DNA of 64,000 nucleotides, taken from RGIG7179 sp051893555 (GTDB lineage Bacteria > Bacillota > Clostridia > Peptostreptococcales > Anaerovoracaceae). Below the pieces are notes generated by a model. That model did no database searches. It saw only the letters and a program-made list of their open reading frames with translations, and was not told the DNA's origin. Positions 1 to 8,636 of this stretch are shown here, piece by piece. The stretch spans positions 1-64,000 of the forward strand of contig JBJFHL010000086.1 of the NCBI GenBank assembly GCA_051893555.1. The letters are read 5' to 3'. How positions within the stretch are numbered: position 1 is the stretch's first letter; each line of letters starts with the position of its first letter. The translations under genes and the position numbers were made by a program.

Positions 1-461
1 ACATGAAAAGAGGGCCGCCACCCTAACGGTGAAAACCGTTAATGCGACAGCCCCTGCTCTTCGAGTTTCTATATAGTCTACCCATACATATTGGCCAAAA
101 AAGGTCGGGTTCTCCCTCACCATAGCAATCCATTATTTTATTTTACTTTACATCCATTTAATTTCATATTACAGGCACTTTTTCCTCGTTTTAGAGCGAA
201 AATCGAGGAAAATCAAGCAATGGCAAAATCGGGACGCAACCTTTTTTGCGTTTTTTGATGTCATATGAGGTGTCAGGCAAAGCAAACCGAGGTGATTGAC
301 GTTCCGGGACGAATCATAGTTTTTATATGGGGGCATATCAGCAATAAAAACCATCAAAATGTTCCCCAATGGCATGAACACACGACATCGCTGCCCATAG
401 TGGATCAGAAAAGAAACACGCCGGTGTGTGCGTCACCAGCGTGCTTCAAGAAGGGATTATT
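1..461. other. intergenic region with several hairpins, no gene seen
   Basis: I see no convincing gene here. Positions 24-41 form a 7-bp stem closed by a GAAA tetraloop (TAACGGT/ACCGTTA). It lies inside weaker outer pairing (GGGC at 12-15 with GCCC at 50-53), so this could be the edge of a structured RNA or of a mobile-element end. A second inverted repeat (TTTTCCTCG/CGAGGAAAA) spans about 180-212. A third (ACGCAA/TTGCGT, 234-251) is followed by a T run and opens with GGGACGC, like the hairpins near 11.4-11.6 kb. What these elements do is not determined. Confidence 0.4.
408..443 (-). terminator. intrinsic terminator of the secreted-protein locus
   Basis: Inverted repeat CACGCCGGTG (417-426) / CACCAGCGTG (434-443), ten positions with one mismatch and a 7-nt loop. 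On the minus strand it is followed by a T-rich run (complement of 408-416). It sits just after the stop of the minus-strand gene ending at 462. Confidence 0.7.
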
Positions 462-1336
462 TTATTTCACAGTTCTCCATGCCTTACCGGAGTATTCCGT
501 GTAGATTCTTTCACCGTCAAAATCCACATCCGCGTCGGTGAACCATGTGATCTTTACGGCTTTTTTTCCGGACTTCATGGTTACCAGTTTGGACCGAGCA
601 TGGAAATTGTCTGCATTTACTGCTCCCAGTTCTGCTTTCACTTCTTCCAATGTCGGCTTCGTTTCCTTCGCTTTGGTGGTAATGACAACCTTATCTCCGG
701 TCTTCAGTCCGGTCAGTTCGGTCACAGCACCCTTGGAAGCGCCGTTTACGGTCACATCCACCAGCTCATAGCCGTCCGCAACTGTAATCGTGGCCTTGGT
801 GCCATCGCTGCTCAGTACTGCCTTGGCACCGGCATCGGTAGTGATTTCCGGCTTCTGTGCCGGGGGTCGTCGGATAGTATCCGCCGCCGGTGGTTACCTT
901 CGGAATGACCGTGATTTCGCCTTTTGCGACACAGTTTTCATCGGTGCACGGCTTATATTTCAGACTCGTTTCCGTGGTGGTTGCTTCCTTTTCAACCGTA
1001 AAATCTTCTGCCCAGACGTGGGTGTGCTGGCAATCATATTCCAGTCTCAGAACTCTGTCGCCAGCGGTAATTTCTACGAATGCAGTTGCAGCCGCCCATG
1101 CATCGAAAGCCTCGCCCTTTACTACCGTCCAGTCAGAGTCTCTTCCTTCCGTGATTGGAGTTCCGTTGTACTCCTTGTAGAACGGTGCACTTTCCTGACC
1201 AGCTTTCTCCCTATGGGCCGAAATCCTGTGCCACCGCAACGTCAGTTGGAGCCGGAGCGGTACTGGCAAACGCCATGGTCGGCATGAAACATGTAATCAT
1301 CACTGCAATCATCAGGACTGCAAAAAACTTCTTCAT
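462..1336 (-). pseudogene. secreted surface protein, reading frame broken twice
   Basis: The start at 1336 has a strong AGGAGG site and begins a typical signal peptide (MKKFFAVLMIAVMI..., cleavage probably after MAFA). That frame stops after about 40 residues near 1216. The protein continues in a second frame (about 1215-865: a segment with DWTVVKGEAFDAW and Cys/His residues, then TTGGGYYPTTP). It continues in a third frame to 462, with a segment containing VADGYELVDVTVNG and a C-terminal segment with KSGKKAVKITWF that resembles repeats of clostridial surface proteins. Each jump fits one extra base, at a C run near 1212 and at the five-G run near 862-870. It could be a real decayed gene, or an intact gene with two base-calling errors. 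No enzymatic function is recognisable. Confidence 0.65.
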
Positions 1337-1534
1337 TTCTTCTTCCTCCTGTTCTTATTTTGATGAGTGCCTGTTCTTCATCTTCACACATAAACAACAG
1401 GCATTCACATGATTACATTATCAGCATATCACAATACGTTCAATTGAGTAATATTATTTTTACAAATGAATACTATTTTCTGATTCAGTAGAACATTAAA
1501 ATAAATACAAAAGAGCTTTTACGGAGGGACTGCC

Positions 1535-1858
1535 ATGGATGTGATCAATCGAATCGACGCTCTGATGAAGGAAAGAAACTGGAGTGATTACCGGCTGTCT
1601 CTGGAGTCCGGCCTTTCCACTTCCACCATTGCCAATATTCACAGAAGAAACACGGTGCCGTCCATTCCGACGCTTGAGGCAATCTGCATGGCATTCGGCA
1701 TCAGCCTGTCTCAGTTTTTCGCCGAGGATGAGTCCTTCTCCATGGTTTACCTGTCCGAAGAACAGAAAAAAATGTTCGATGACTGGCTTTCTCTGACCGC
1801 ACAACAGAAAGACATTCTTTCGGACATCATCACAGAATTCAAAAAAACGGATGCATGA
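1535..1858 (+). CDS. XRE-family helix-turn-helix regulator
   Basis: A 107-residue DNA-binding protein. Residues about 5-62 form a Cro/C1-type helix-turn-helix (LSLESGLSTSTIANIHRR followed by VPSIPTLEAICMAFGI), the usual XRE pattern. Residues 63-107 are a short acidic tail (SEEQKKMFDDWLSLTAQQ) that may mediate dimerisation. The start follows ACGGAGGGA. The gene stands alone, divergent from the broken secreted-protein gene, and its stop codon lies inside its own terminator hairpin. Targets are unknown. The size suits a chromosomal or phage-derived small regulator. Confidence 0.85.
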   Translation: MDVINRIDALMKERNWSDYRLSLESGLSTSTIANIHRRNTVPSIPTLEAICMAFGISLSQFFAEDESFSMVYLSEEQKKMFDDWLSLTAQQKDILSDIITEFKKTDA

Positions 1859-1883
1859 ATTTAGATTCGTGCATCCGTTTTTC
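1841..1883 (+). terminator. intrinsic terminator overlapping the XRE stop codon
   Basis: Stem ACGGATGCA (1847-1855) / TGCATCCGT (1870-1878), with a T run after it and an A run before it, so it could act in both directions. The last codons and the stop of the XRE gene are within the left arm and loop. Confidence 0.8.
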
Positions 1884-1927
1884 TATGCAATCATATTCTT
1901 CAATTATAATCTTCTTGCTGTCAGCAG

Positions 1928-1990
1928 TTTTCCTAATTCGGCGAAAAGTTTTCTTTTTGAAAACGATTTGAGCATTTCGGAAAACCGGGA
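1928..1990. repeat. 63-bp near-palindromic repeat, copy 1
   Basis: It begins TTTTCC and ends GGAAAACCGGG, with an inner inverted pair GTTTTC/GAAAAC around a T run. About 31 bp from 1939 is identical to the copy 218 bp downstream. Function unknown; it resembles a REP/MITE-like intergenic element. Confidence 0.7.
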
Positions 1991-2145
1991 TTGTGGTTCC
2001 GGTGAAATTTCGGTTTGCACCGGGAGTTTTTCGGGAGTTTTTATGGGGTCTTTCCTTTGTAAACGTCCGACGCGCCAACTTCCCCGGGGAATTTGCGGAT
2101 TTTGCCGGACAAAATCCGTGCTGCCGGCATGCATATCCATGCTGG

Positions 2146-2208
2146 TTTTCCAAAACCGGCGAAAAGTTTTCTTTTTGAAAACGATTTGGGCATTTGGGAA
2201 AACCGGGG
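2146..2208. repeat. 63-bp near-palindromic repeat, copy 2
   Basis: Second copy of the element at 1928, in the same orientation. Here the outer arms are more perfect: GGTTTTCC at 2144-2151 against GGAAAACC at 2197-2204. It ends within ten bases of the SulP stop codon, so it may also act as the 3' end structure of that transcript. Confidence 0.7.
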
Positions 2209-2216
2209 CGTCACCA

Positions 2217-3983
2217 TCAGGCCTTCTTTTCGGGCTTCTTTTCTTTTTTCGCAGGCAGCGGCTGGCTGACGATTTCTTCGGCACGCTCGATGGCGGCATC
2301 GATGTTCCGGCAGATGTTTTTCAGGCCAACCTTTTTCACAAATCCCGCCTTTTCCATCACATGGAGCGGCTGCTCGTTGACGTGGGACAGGATCAGGGTG
2401 ATGTTCTTTTTCCGGCAGCGCTTCAGGAGATCGTTCAGCGCATTCATGGAAGTGGTATCCAGCGCCGGAACGCTGCGCATGCGAAGGATCAGACAGCGGG
2501 TGCCAGGGTGGGCCACGATATCCCGCACCTGGTCTGCCGCGCCGAAGAACAGCGGCCCGGTGATTTCGAATACGGTAATGGTTTTCGGAATCCGGCGGAG
2601 ATGGGCCTGCTCTGCAGCTTCCTGCACATGGGCGATTTCACGGTCCATAGGAGTAACATTTTCCTCTGCAGTATCTAACGGAGATTCCGCCAGGTCTTCC
2701 ACATCTTCTGCATATTTCCACTTGACGACGTCGGTCTCTTCACTCATCCGCTTCATGAACAGCACACAGGCCATGATCATGCCCACCTCGATGGCAACCA
2801 CCAGGTCGAAAACAACAGTCAGCACGAAGGTCAGCAGCAGTACCAGAATATCACTCTTTGGAGAAGTGCGGAGAATGCGGCGGAAGGTTCTCCACTGGCA
2901 CATGTTGTACGCCACCATGATCAGAATGGCTGCAATGGTCGGCATCGGAATCAAGGCTGCATAAGGCATGAGCACCACCAGAACCAGCAGCAGCACCAGC
3001 GCATGGACCATGCCGGCCACCGGCGTTCTGCCCCCGTTTTTCACGTTGGCTGCGGTTCTGGCGATGGCGCCGGTGGCCGGAATTCCGCCGAAGAGTGCGG
3101 AAGCCACGTTGCCCAGGCCCTGGGCCGTCAGCTCGGTATTGGAGCGATGCCGTCCGTTGATCATGCCGTCTGCCACCACGCAGGACAGCAGAGACTCAAT
3201 GGCTGCCAAGATGGCGATGGTAAAGGCATCCGGCAGCGCGGTTTTGATCAGTCCGTATGTAATATGAGGAATATGAAAGGTCGGCAGCGCATTGCTGATG
3301 GTATACAGATCACCGATGGTATTCACGTCCAGCGGCAGCAGTTTGGTCATGGCGATACCAACCAGCACAGCCACCAGCGATGCCGGAATCCGATCGAAGA
3401 ATTTCGGCAGCAGATACAATACAGCCAGGCAGACCACACCCACGATCAGCGCGTCCAGGTTCCAGGTGGAAAACCCGGCTGCGAAAGCCTGAACTTTTTC
3501 CATGGTTTCCACCGTCGGCATGCCGTCCGGATAGGTTACGCCGAAGAAGTCCTTCAGCTGCCCCAGCACGATGGTCACTGCAATGCCGGAGGTGAAGCCG
3601 GTGGTAATGGTAAAGGGTATGAACTTAATCAGATTCCCCAGGCGGAACAAGCCCATGAGAATCAGGATGATCCCTGCCAGAATGGTAGCGGTGGCCAGGC
3701 CGTCCATGCCGTTTCTGGCCACGATTCCTGCTACGATGGTGGCAAAGGCAGCCGTCGGTCCGGACACCTGCACGGCACTGCCGCCCAGGGCAGAAATCAG
3801 GAATCCCGCGATAATCGCTGTGAATATTCCCTGTTCCGGGCCAACGCCGGATGCCAGCGCCAGCGCGATGGACAGAGGGAGTGCGATGATCGCCACGATA
3901 ACACCGGCGATCAGGTCTTTTGTGAATTGTTCTTTGGAGTAGTTTTTTAATGTCGTAAAGAGCATGGGCTGCATCTTTTCCAT
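2217..3983 (-). CDS. SulP-family anion transporter with STAS domain
   Basis: A 588-residue inner-membrane transporter of the SulP (SLC26-like) family, which moves sulfate, bicarbonate or other anions; the substrate cannot be read from sequence. The N-terminal two-thirds is hydrophobic, with the family signature near the start (GVIVAIIALPLSIALALASG then SGPTAAFATIVAG). A cytoplasmic STAS domain occupies roughly the last 120 residues (GPLFFGAADQVRDIV...LDTTSMNALNDLL). The tail is lysine-rich. I chose the ATG at 3983 because AAAGGA lies upstream; an in-frame ATG at 4022 has no ribosome binding site. It is monocistronic, divergent from the GntR-ABC operon. Confidence 0.92.
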   Translation of the reverse strand: MEKMQPMLFTTLKNYSKEQFTKDLIAGVIVAIIALPLSIALALASGVGPEQGIFTAIIAGFLISALGGSAVQVSGPTAAFATIVAGIVARNGMDGLATATILAGIILILMGLFRLGNLIKFIPFTITTGFTSGIAVTIVLGQLKDFFGVTYPDGMPTVETMEKVQAFAAGFSTWNLDALIVGVVCLAVLYLLPKFFDRIPASLVAVLVGIAMTKLLPLDVNTIGDLYTISNALPTFHIPHITYGLIKTALPDAFTIAILAAIESLLSCVVADGMINGRHRSNTELTAQGLGNVASALFGGIPATGAIARTAANVKNGGRTPVAGMVHALVLLLVLVVLMPYAALIPMPTIAAILIMVAYNMCQWRTFRRILRTSPKSDILVLLLTFVLTVVFDLVVAIEVGMIMACVLFMKRMSEETDVVKWKYAEDVEDLAESPLDTAEENVTPMDREIAHVQEAAEQAHLRRIPKTITVFEITGPLFFGAADQVRDIVAHPGTRCLILRMRSVPALDTTSMNALNDLLKRCRKKNITLILSHVNEQPLHVMEKAGFVKKVGLKNICRNIDAAIERAEEIVSQPLPAKKEKKPEKKA

Positions 3984-4106
3984 GGAGTGTGATTCCTTTC
4001 TGAAGTTCCGTTCTTCTCTCATTTATTTAGCAAAATTTTAGCACAACATTTTAATTATGCCAGATTTTACCCGGCTTGTCCAGAAAAAACTTTACAGAAA
4101 AAAGCG

Positions 4107-4136
4107 TTGACAGTGTACTATTCATCATGGTACACT
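4107..4136 (+). promoter_or_regulatory. promoter with embedded operator for the GntR-ABC operon
   Basis: -35 TTGACA (4107-4112) and -10 TACACT (4131-4136), 18-bp spacer. The spacer is filled by the inverted repeat GTGTAC (4113-4118) / GTACAC (4130-4135). A repressor bound there would cover both promoter elements. The first downstream gene encodes a YtrA-type GntR protein, and that subfamily is known to bind inverted repeats of this kind, so autorepression is likely. Confidence 0.75.
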
Positions 4137-4205
4137 TAATACACAAAAGGGATTTCAACATACACGCATGAAACATGCAGCATACACTACGAAAGGGGGA
4201 TTCAA

Positions 4206-4592
4206 ATGTTCGAACTTGACCTGAAAAGTCGGAAATCCATCTACGAACAGGTCATGGACAATCTGAAAGAGCAGATTATGACAGGAACGCTGCAGGCCGG
4301 CGATAAGCTGCCGTCTGTACGGGAGCTGTCCAAGGCCATCACCGTCAATCCCAACACGATCCAGAAAGCGTACCGGGAGTTGGAGCGCCAAGGCTACATC
4401 TATACCACGTCAGGGGTGGGGACCTTCGTGGCAGACCGCAGCCAGGTGCATACCGACCAGCGTGCGCTGGAAATCGCGAAAAAGAATTTTGACGAGGCAT
4501 TCCGCCAGCTGCTCTACCTGGGTCTGACGTATCAGGAGGCCCGGGAGACCGCCATGACCATTATGGAAGAAAGGAGACCCGACTATGATTAA
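4206..4592 (+). CDS. GntR-family (YtrA subfamily) transcriptional repressor
   Basis: A 128-residue regulator. Residues about 8-75 are the winged helix of the GntR family (YEQVMDNLKEQIMTGTLQAG, KLPSVRELSKAITVNPNTIQ). The C-terminal part is the short all-helical tail of the YtrA subfamily instead of a large ligand domain. YtrA-type genes usually open an operon with an ABC transporter and repress it until an envelope stress or antibiotic signal appears. Here the gene overlaps the ATPase gene by 8 nt and has the matching operator at 4113-4135. The start follows AAAGGGGG. The inducer is unknown. Confidence 0.92.
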   Translation: MFELDLKSRKSIYEQVMDNLKEQIMTGTLQAGDKLPSVRELSKAITVNPNTIQKAYRELERQGYIYTTSGVGTFVADRSQVHTDQRALEIAKKNFDEAFRQLLYLGLTYQEARETAMTIMEERRPDYD

Positions 4593-5289
4593 AATAGAAA
4601 ATGTCACGAAGCGTTTCGACGGGTACGCTGCGCTGGATCATTTCAGCCTGACCGTACCAAAGGGCGCCATCTATGGCCTCATGGGCCTCAACGGTGCCGG
4701 CAAAACCACCATTATCAAGCATCTGTCCGGCCTGCTGACCCAGGACGAGGGCACCATCACCATCGACAATCAGGAAATCGAGGGCAACGAAGCACTGAAG
4801 GCCCGGATGGCCGTCATTCCCGACGAGCTGTTCTTTTTCCGTGGCTACAACCTAATCCAGATGAGCAAATTTCACCGCAAAATCTATCCCCTCTGGGATG
4901 AGGACCGGTTTCAGGCCATGGTGTCGGATTTCGGGCTGCCGGAGAAAGGAAATATCGGAAAGTTTTCCAAGGGAATGAAGAAGCAGGCCGCCTTCTGTCT
5001 GGCACTGGCCGGAAAGCCGGATTACCTGATTCTGGATGAGCCGGTGGACGGTCTGGATCCCATCGTGCGCCGCAAGCTGTGGCACTACATTATGGACGAT
5101 GTGGCAGACCGGGAAATGACCGTGCTGGTTTCTTCCCATAATGCCAAAGAAATGGAAGACATCTGCAACTACATCGGCATCATCGCCGGCGGCCGCATGG
5201 TCTTCGAAGGCGATCTGCTGGAGCTGCTGCCTGCAACCATCGAGGAAATCTTCATCGAAAAGCTGGGAGGTGGATTGAATGAAAAATAA
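4585..5289 (+). CDS. ABC transporter ATP-binding protein (YtrB-like)
   Basis: A 234-residue ATPase subunit. Walker A is GLNGAGKT near residue 35, Walker B YLILDEPVDGLD near 150, and the H-loop (VSSHNAKEMED) near 185. The signature motif is the divergent FSKGMKKQ instead of LSGGQ, as is common in ABC-2 drug or lantibiotic exporters. It is translationally coupled to the regulator (8-nt overlap) and to the permease (11-nt overlap), so the three proteins form one system. The likely role is export or membrane-stress response; the substrate is not determined. Confidence 0.93.
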   Translation: MIKIENVTKRFDGYAALDHFSLTVPKGAIYGLMGLNGAGKTTIIKHLSGLLTQDEGTITIDNQEIEGNEALKARMAVIPDELFFFRGYNLIQMSKFHRKIYPLWDEDRFQAMVSDFGLPEKGNIGKFSKGMKKQAAFCLALAGKPDYLILDEPVDGLDPIVRRKLWHYIMDDVADREMTVLVSSHNAKEMEDICNYIGIIAGGRMVFEGDLLELLPATIEEIFIEKLGGGLNEK

Positions 5290-7276
5290 GAAACTTTTCA
5301 GCCTCTCCGGGGCGCTGATCACCGAAAATCTGAAACTGTACTGGTATCTGCCGGCCCTATCCTTTATCGCTTACTTCATGGCAGGCATCTTCCCGCTGAT
5401 CATGGACAGCAGCCTGCGGACGGATCCCAACCGCACCTATCTGGAAGATTCCCTCAATAATATGAATGTCTTCTTCGGTCTGCTGCTGGTGGCGGTGCCG
5501 CTGATTGCAGCTGTCATGGTGATGGGATTTCTCCATAAGCCGGCCCGGGCCATGGCCATCCATGCCCAGCCGTTTTCCAGAAACCGGATCTACTGTTCCC
5601 AGATTCTCACCGGCTGGCTCCTGTGCGTCCTTCCGGTGGCAGCCATGACCCTGCTGTATCTTCTCATCGCCGGCATGCCGGCGGCATCCCTGTACTGGGG
5701 ATGTAATTCCGTGGCCATCCTCACCTTCTTCTACGGCCTCTTCGTGCTGGCCGGAAGCCTGGTGGGAAGCAGCGTCATGCAGGTGCTGCTGTCCGGAGTA
5801 TTCTTCGGCATCGTGCCGCTGATCCTCTGGCTGGTGTGCTGCTACTGCGAAAACTTCCTGAACGGCTTCTATACCATGCCGGAAAGCATGGTGGATTTCA
5901 TGACCCGATCCAATCCGCTGCTGTATCTGGTGACGGAAATGTGGGGCGATAAGACCATGCCTCTGTCTCTGACTCTGGCTTATCTGGTCGTCGGTCTGGT
6001 CCTGTTGATTCTGGCAGGACTGGCTTACGAACGGGCACGGCTGGAACGAGTGGGCGATTCCATGATGTACCGCCTGTTTGAAGAGATCATCACCTGGCTC
6101 ATTGTCTTCGTGGGTATGACCGTCTTCGGTTACTTCTTCTACGGCACGCTGGACAGCCGGTCCATGATGCTGGTGGGTATGGCGGTGGGCCTGCTGCTTT
6201 CCTTCGTCATCGTGAAGATCATCATCGCCCGCTCCATCAAAATCCTCACGAAGCAAAATCTTCTCTCCCTGGGGATCTTCACTGTGCTGGCGGCTCTCTT
6301 TACCGGCATCGTCATGTTTGACCTGGCCGGCTACGGCAGATGGGTGCCGGATGCGGAAGATGTGGCTTCCGTGGACAGCGATTCCATTTATTATAACGAC
6401 GGCTATAACTATTATCAGTTCGCAGATGATTTTAACAAAGAAAACGAAACCCTGACTTCGCCGGATGCCATCGAAAAAGTGGTGGCACTCCATCAGTATG
6501 CGGCAGCGCACAGTCTGGGGGATAAGGAATATACGGCACTGGTGCAGGATCCGAAAAACTACCTGAAAAAGTATGTTCACCTGACCTTCCGCTACAAGAT
6601 GAAAAACGGCAGCAGCCGCGACCGTCAGTATCGGGTGGAAATGACCGAAGAAATGGTCGGCCTACTGAATGAAGTCCTCTCCTGTGAAGAGTACCGTGCC
6701 GATGCCTGTCTGTCGGAACAGATCACCGCAGAAAACGTTTCCTATATTTACATCAGTGTTTACGACAGCACCTGGGAAAAATACGGATACGATGCGGAGG
6801 CTGCAGTTGAAGAAGAGAGTGCTGATGCAGCGGCAGTACCGGAAATGACCGGAACAGTGAATACGGCAGAAGTAAAGGATGCCGTCGAATATGAGGCGGT
6901 ACTGACCATCAATAATCCGCAGGAAATCGAAGACTTCCTTGCAGCTCTGCGAAAAGACGATTATAATAGAATCTATACGGTGGAGCTTTCGGATGATACA
7001 AAGGACCGGATCACAGATGGTGACCTGTCGGTCTACTGCTCCATCGCCATGAAGGAAGGTGCAGAAGGCACGGCAAATGCAGCAGGTACAGCCGGTGCAG
7101 GAACGGACGGTTCCTCCGGTTTCATCGACAAATACCTGGTTCCGAACAAGTCGGATCTCTGTGCATCGGTGGATTTCAATCTCAACGGACAGGACAGAGA
7201 AAGTCTCCGCCTCCTTCGTGAGATGCTTTTCGCGGAAGGATATGCCAGACATGCAAAACTGCTTGAAAACTACTGA
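5279..7276 (+). CDS. ABC-2 type permease with large C-terminal extracytoplasmic domain
   Basis: 665 residues. Residues about 18-330 hold eight or so hydrophobic helices of an ABC-2-like permease; the partner ATPase is immediately upstream. A last helix at about 325-345 is followed by roughly 310 hydrophilic residues. These include a Tyr-rich linker (YYNDGYNYYQ), repeated beta-type segments (VHLTFRYKMKNG, EYEAVLTINN) and an Ala/Gly-rich low-complexity loop near 605-620. Similar tails are seen in large permease subunits of GntR-linked transporters in clostridia, where sensing at the cell surface has been suggested; that is inference here. The start follows GGGAGGTGG. Confidence 0.88.
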   Translation: MKNKKLFSLSGALITENLKLYWYLPALSFIAYFMAGIFPLIMDSSLRTDPNRTYLEDSLNNMNVFFGLLLVAVPLIAAVMVMGFLHKPARAMAIHAQPFSRNRIYCSQILTGWLLCVLPVAAMTLLYLLIAGMPAASLYWGCNSVAILTFFYGLFVLAGSLVGSSVMQVLLSGVFFGIVPLILWLVCCYCENFLNGFYTMPESMVDFMTRSNPLLYLVTEMWGDKTMPLSLTLAYLVVGLVLLILAGLAYERARLERVGDSMMYRLFEEIITWLIVFVGMTVFGYFFYGTLDSRSMMLVGMAVGLLLSFVIVKIIIARSIKILTKQNLLSLGIFTVLAALFTGIVMFDLAGYGRWVPDAEDVASVDSDSIYYNDGYNYYQFADDFNKENETLTSPDAIEKVVALHQYAAAHSLGDKEYTALVQDPKNYLKKYVHLTFRYKMKNGSSRDRQYRVEMTEEMVGLLNEVLSCEEYRADACLSEQITAENVSYIYISVYDSTWEKYGYDAEAAVEEESADAAAVPEMTGTVNTAEVKDAVEYEAVLTINNPQEIEDFLAALRKDDYNRIYTVELSDDTKDRITDGDLSVYCSIAMKEGAEGTANAAGTAGAGTDGSSGFIDKYLVPNKSDLCASVDFNLNGQDRESLRLLREMLFAEGYARHAKLLENY

Positions 7277-8600
7277 ATATTATGACACGATCATCGTCGG
7301 GGGCGGGGCCGCCGGGCTGTATGCAGCAGCCCGGCTGGCCTGCGGCCGCGGCGCCGAAGGCGCCGGCCAGGCCCGCAGGCCCGGGCGCGCAGCGCCCGGC
7401 CCCGCCCCCTCCATATTGCTGCTGGAAAAAACCGGCAGGCTCGGAACGAAACTTCTGATGTCCGGCGCAGGGCAGTGCAACCTGACCCACGCCGGAAACA
7501 TTAAGGAGTTTTTGTCATGTTACGGAAAAAACGGTCCCCGTATCAGAACCTGCCTCTACGCACATAATAATCTTGCAGTCTGCGAATTTTTTGAATCTCT
7601 GGGTGTGAAACTGACCCGGCGGGAAGACGGAAAGATCTTTCCTGCCTCCATGGACGCCCATGAAGTGCGGGACGCACTGGTCTGCACCGCAGAAAGCGGC
7701 GGCGTGCGCATCCGAACCGGCTGTGAAATTACAAAGATTGCATCCATCCCTTACGGAAAAATATCTTCTGCGGTTTCCTGTCCTTCTGCTCGTTATCGCC
7801 TATCGACGATGGACGGCACATTTTGGGAATGCAGAAATCTGCTCATCACTTCCGGCGGATGCTCTTACCCTTCCACCGGTTCCGACGGCGGTATGTTTGA
7901 AATTCTCCGCCGTGATCTGGATCTGGAAATTGTCCCGCCGGTCCCTGCACTGACACCGGTTTTCGTGGAGAACTACCCGTTCGCAGAACTTTCGGGCATC
8001 AGCTTTCCGGAGGCCGGAATCACCCTACGGGACCGGGAGACCTCTGATCCGCTTTTTTCCGCTTCCGGCAGCCTGCTGCTGACCCACCGGAATTTTTCCG
8101 GTCCGGTGATTTTAAATCACTCCCGCTCTGTGAAAAACGGGATGGGGCTTGAAATAAATTTTGTTTTCCCATATACTATAGATAGTATACTTGCCCGGAT
8201 GAAAAAAGACTTTTCCGCAAATCCCCGGCACATCGAACACTGGCTGGCAGAAAACTATGGCCTGCCGAAACGATTTTGCGAAGCGGCGGCGCGGGAAAGC
8301 GGGCTTTCCGGACAGAAAGTCTCGGGACTTTCCGGAGAACAGATGCGAAAGCTGGCAGAAACCATTTCTGCCTGGAAATTCACCGTCAGCGGACTGGCCG
8401 GTTTCGGACAGGCTATGGTCACCTGCGGCGGTGTAGCCCTTTCGGAACTCCATCTGAAAACCATGGAAGCCAAAAACCATCCCGGTCTGTATCTGGCAGG
8501 CGAAGTGCTTGACATCGATGGGGACACCGGAGGCTATAACCTCCAGTTTGCCTTCGCTTCTGCCGCAGCTGCAGCCCGCGCACTGGAAACAGGTGCCTGA
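7251..8600 (+). CDS. HI0933/BaiN-family NAD(P)/FAD-dependent oxidoreductase
   Basis: About 449 residues with a Rossmann FAD-binding start (IIVGGGAAGLYAA) and family motifs: TKLLMSGAGQCNLTH, LITSGGCSYPSTGSDG, and the C-terminal VTCGGVALSELHLKTME and GGYNLQFAFASAAAAAR. Members are flavoproteins; some reduce double bonds in bile acids (BaiN), but most have no proven substrate. The ATG at 7251 has AGGA ten bases upstream; 7242 is an alternative. It overlaps the permease gene by 26 nt. The stretch between GGGAAGL and the next strand (ILLLEKTGRLG) carries about 24 extra residues rich in Gly, Ala, Arg and Pro, encoded by a GC-rich palindromic insert (7341-7410). Confidence 0.9.
   Translation: MQNCLKTTEYYDTIIVGGGAAGLYAAARLACGRGAEGAGQARRPGRAAPGPAPSILLLEKTGRLGTKLLMSGAGQCNLTHAGNIKEFLSCYGKNGPRIRTCLYAHNNLAVCEFFESLGVKLTRREDGKIFPASMDAHEVRDALVCTAESGGVRIRTGCEITKIASIPYGKISSAVSCPSARYRLSTMDGTFWECRNLLITSGGCSYPSTGSDGGMFEILRRDLDLEIVPPVPALTPVFVENYPFAELSGISFPEAGITLRDRETSDPLFSASGSLLLTHRNFSGPVILNHSRSVKNGMGLEINFVFPYTIDSILARMKKDFSANPRHIEHWLAENYGLPKRFCEAAARESGLSGQKVSGLSGEQMRKLAETISAWKFTVSGLAGFGQAMVTCGGVALSELHLKTMEAKNHPGLYLAGEVLDIDGDTGGYNLQFAFASAAAAARALETGA
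7341..7410. repeat. GC-rich double-palindrome insert within a coding region
   Basis: Two perfect stem-loops: CGGCGCC-gaa-GGCGCCG (7349-7365) and CCGGGCGC-gca-GCGCCCGG (7381-7399). They are embedded in about 70 bases that are almost wholly G and C, far above the surrounding composition. The insert keeps the reading frame of the flavoprotein and adds a Gly/Ala/Arg/Pro-rich loop. It resembles palindromic elements known to insert in frame in other bacteria. Confidence 0.65.
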
Positions 8601-8636
8601 CGCTGCTGAGGATTTTTTATGAAAGAGGTATTCTGA

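Larger units (their letters stand above)
1859..2216. other. noncoding spacer carrying a duplicated palindromic element
   Basis: There is no supported gene between the XRE terminator and the SulP stop codon. Most of the spacer is made of two copies of an approximately 63-bp near-palindrome (described separately) separated by about 155 bp containing short repeats of GGGAGTTTTT and GC-rich motifs. Confidence 0.6.

Noticed and set aside
1..60. Insertion-sequence end
   Set aside because: The hairpin and GGGGCTGTCGC-like string (minus strand) recall some IS ends, but no transposase or matching second end is in the window.
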